Assembly: GCA_002707495.1 (NCBI GenBank)
Contig: PAMZ01000005.1
Coordinates: 182,971 to 246,970, forward strand
Direction of reading: 5' to 3'
Origin: Halobacteriovoraceae bacterium
Lineage (GTDB): Bacteria > Bdellovibrionota > Bacteriovoracia > Bacteriovoracales > Bacteriovoracaceae
DNA: 64,000 bases
Made by a program: the position numbers and the translations under genes. Positions 63,858 to 64,000 of this stretch are shown here, one piece after another. Below the pieces are notes generated by a model. The model was not told where the DNA came from. It did no database searches and worked only from the letters and a program-made list of their open reading frames with translations. Numbering within the stretch: the stretch's first letter is position 1; each line of letters begins with the position of its first letter.

Positions 63858-64000
63858 TTAACATAGTAGTAGACTCCCTAACTTTAGTTGATATTTATCC
63901 CCAGTATTAGGACAAATCCACTCTCCCTCTCCTTCTAGAGGCAACTTTATTTGTTCTCCATATTTACTCATCCAACCAATTTGTTTGGCTGGGACACCTG
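63858..64000 (-). CDS. WbpD/WlbB-like N-acetyltransferase, C-terminal end only
   Basis: This open frame runs from the right edge to its stop at 63858-63860 on the minus strand. The visible 46 residues start GVPAKQIGWMSKYGEQIK and include GEWICPNTGDKYQL. That is the characteristic tail of UDP-2-acetamido-3-amino-2,3-dideoxy-glucuronate N-acetyltransferases, which use hexapeptide repeats upstream. It would supply the substrate for the WbpI-like epimerase. The rest of the gene lies outside the window. Confidence 0.7.
   Translation of the reverse strand, partial: GVPAKQIGWMSKYGEQIKLPLEGEGEWICPNTGDKYQLKLGSLLLC

Noticed and set aside
1..64000. CRISPR arrays, tRNA or rRNA genes, insertion sequences
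   Set aside because: I saw no regularly spaced repeats, transposase genes, or tRNA/rRNA sequences. A tRNA could be missed by eye; a covariance-model scan would settle it.

Overview
This is an AT-rich bacterial chromosome segment, dense with genes and with many exported proteins. The best fit is a Bdellovibrionota bacterium of the Bacteriovorax/Halobacteriovorax type. The pointers are a TIGR02147-family regulator, the paired TIGR03545/TIGR03546 membrane proteins, a short flagellin, and many secreted proteases and cell-wall enzymes. The assignment is from family knowledge; no rRNA or tRNA gene was seen to confirm it.

Positions 1-5.7 kb hold the end of an outer-membrane protein, small hypothetical genes, and two adjacent exported enzymes. 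The first carries a Fic (AMPylation) motif. The second carries what looks like a PARP/diphtheria-toxin-type ADP-ribosyltransferase H-Y-E triad. An exported UshA-like 5'-nucleotidase lies convergent to them. This looks like a small set of exported nucleotide-transfer enzymes and is the most novel part of the window.

Positions 5.9-14.8 kb are housekeeping: flagellin, then an information-processing block (hypothetical, trmB, dnaG, rpoD) with a clear terminator, and a SWIM/SNF2 helicase with its own extended -10 promoter.

Positions 14.8-30.4 kb are rich in exported proteins: two tandem paralogous zinc-metalloprotease-like proteins joined by a nearly identical overlapping gene junction, a small exported protein at a second copy of that junction, galE-queC, a subtilase, a glycine-rich exported protein coupled to an L,D-transpeptidase, and a lipoprotein/TIGR02147/lipoprotein/SGNH-hydrolase operon. 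Several could act on prey or the cell wall, which is inference.

Positions 30.3-39.5 kb hold TIGR03545-TIGR03546-ugd, an O-antigen-ligase-like protein, a 324-base intergenic stretch with a possible 25-residue membrane peptide gene between two terminators, a polyprenyl-phosphate sugar transferase, and a binding-protein/histidine-kinase pair. A short AT-rich group (hydrolase, small exported protein, ICMT-like methyltransferase) follows.

From 41.2 kb to the right edge is a surface polysaccharide locus. It contains glycosyltransferases, a Wzx-like flippase, a Wzy-like polymerase, a CapD/WbpM-like dehydratase, a PglC-like initiating transferase, a radical SAM protein, a GT2/GT-C pair, two 2-epimerases, an ABC exporter (Wzm/Wzt), an AsnB-like amidotransferase, a deacetylase-like protein, a left-handed beta-helix acyltransferase, and the cut end of a WbpD/WlbB-like acetyltransferase. 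WbpI- and WbpD-like genes plus AsnB suggest a di-N-acetylated, possibly amidated uronic acid in the glycan. Genes for both Wzx/Wzy and ABC export are present.
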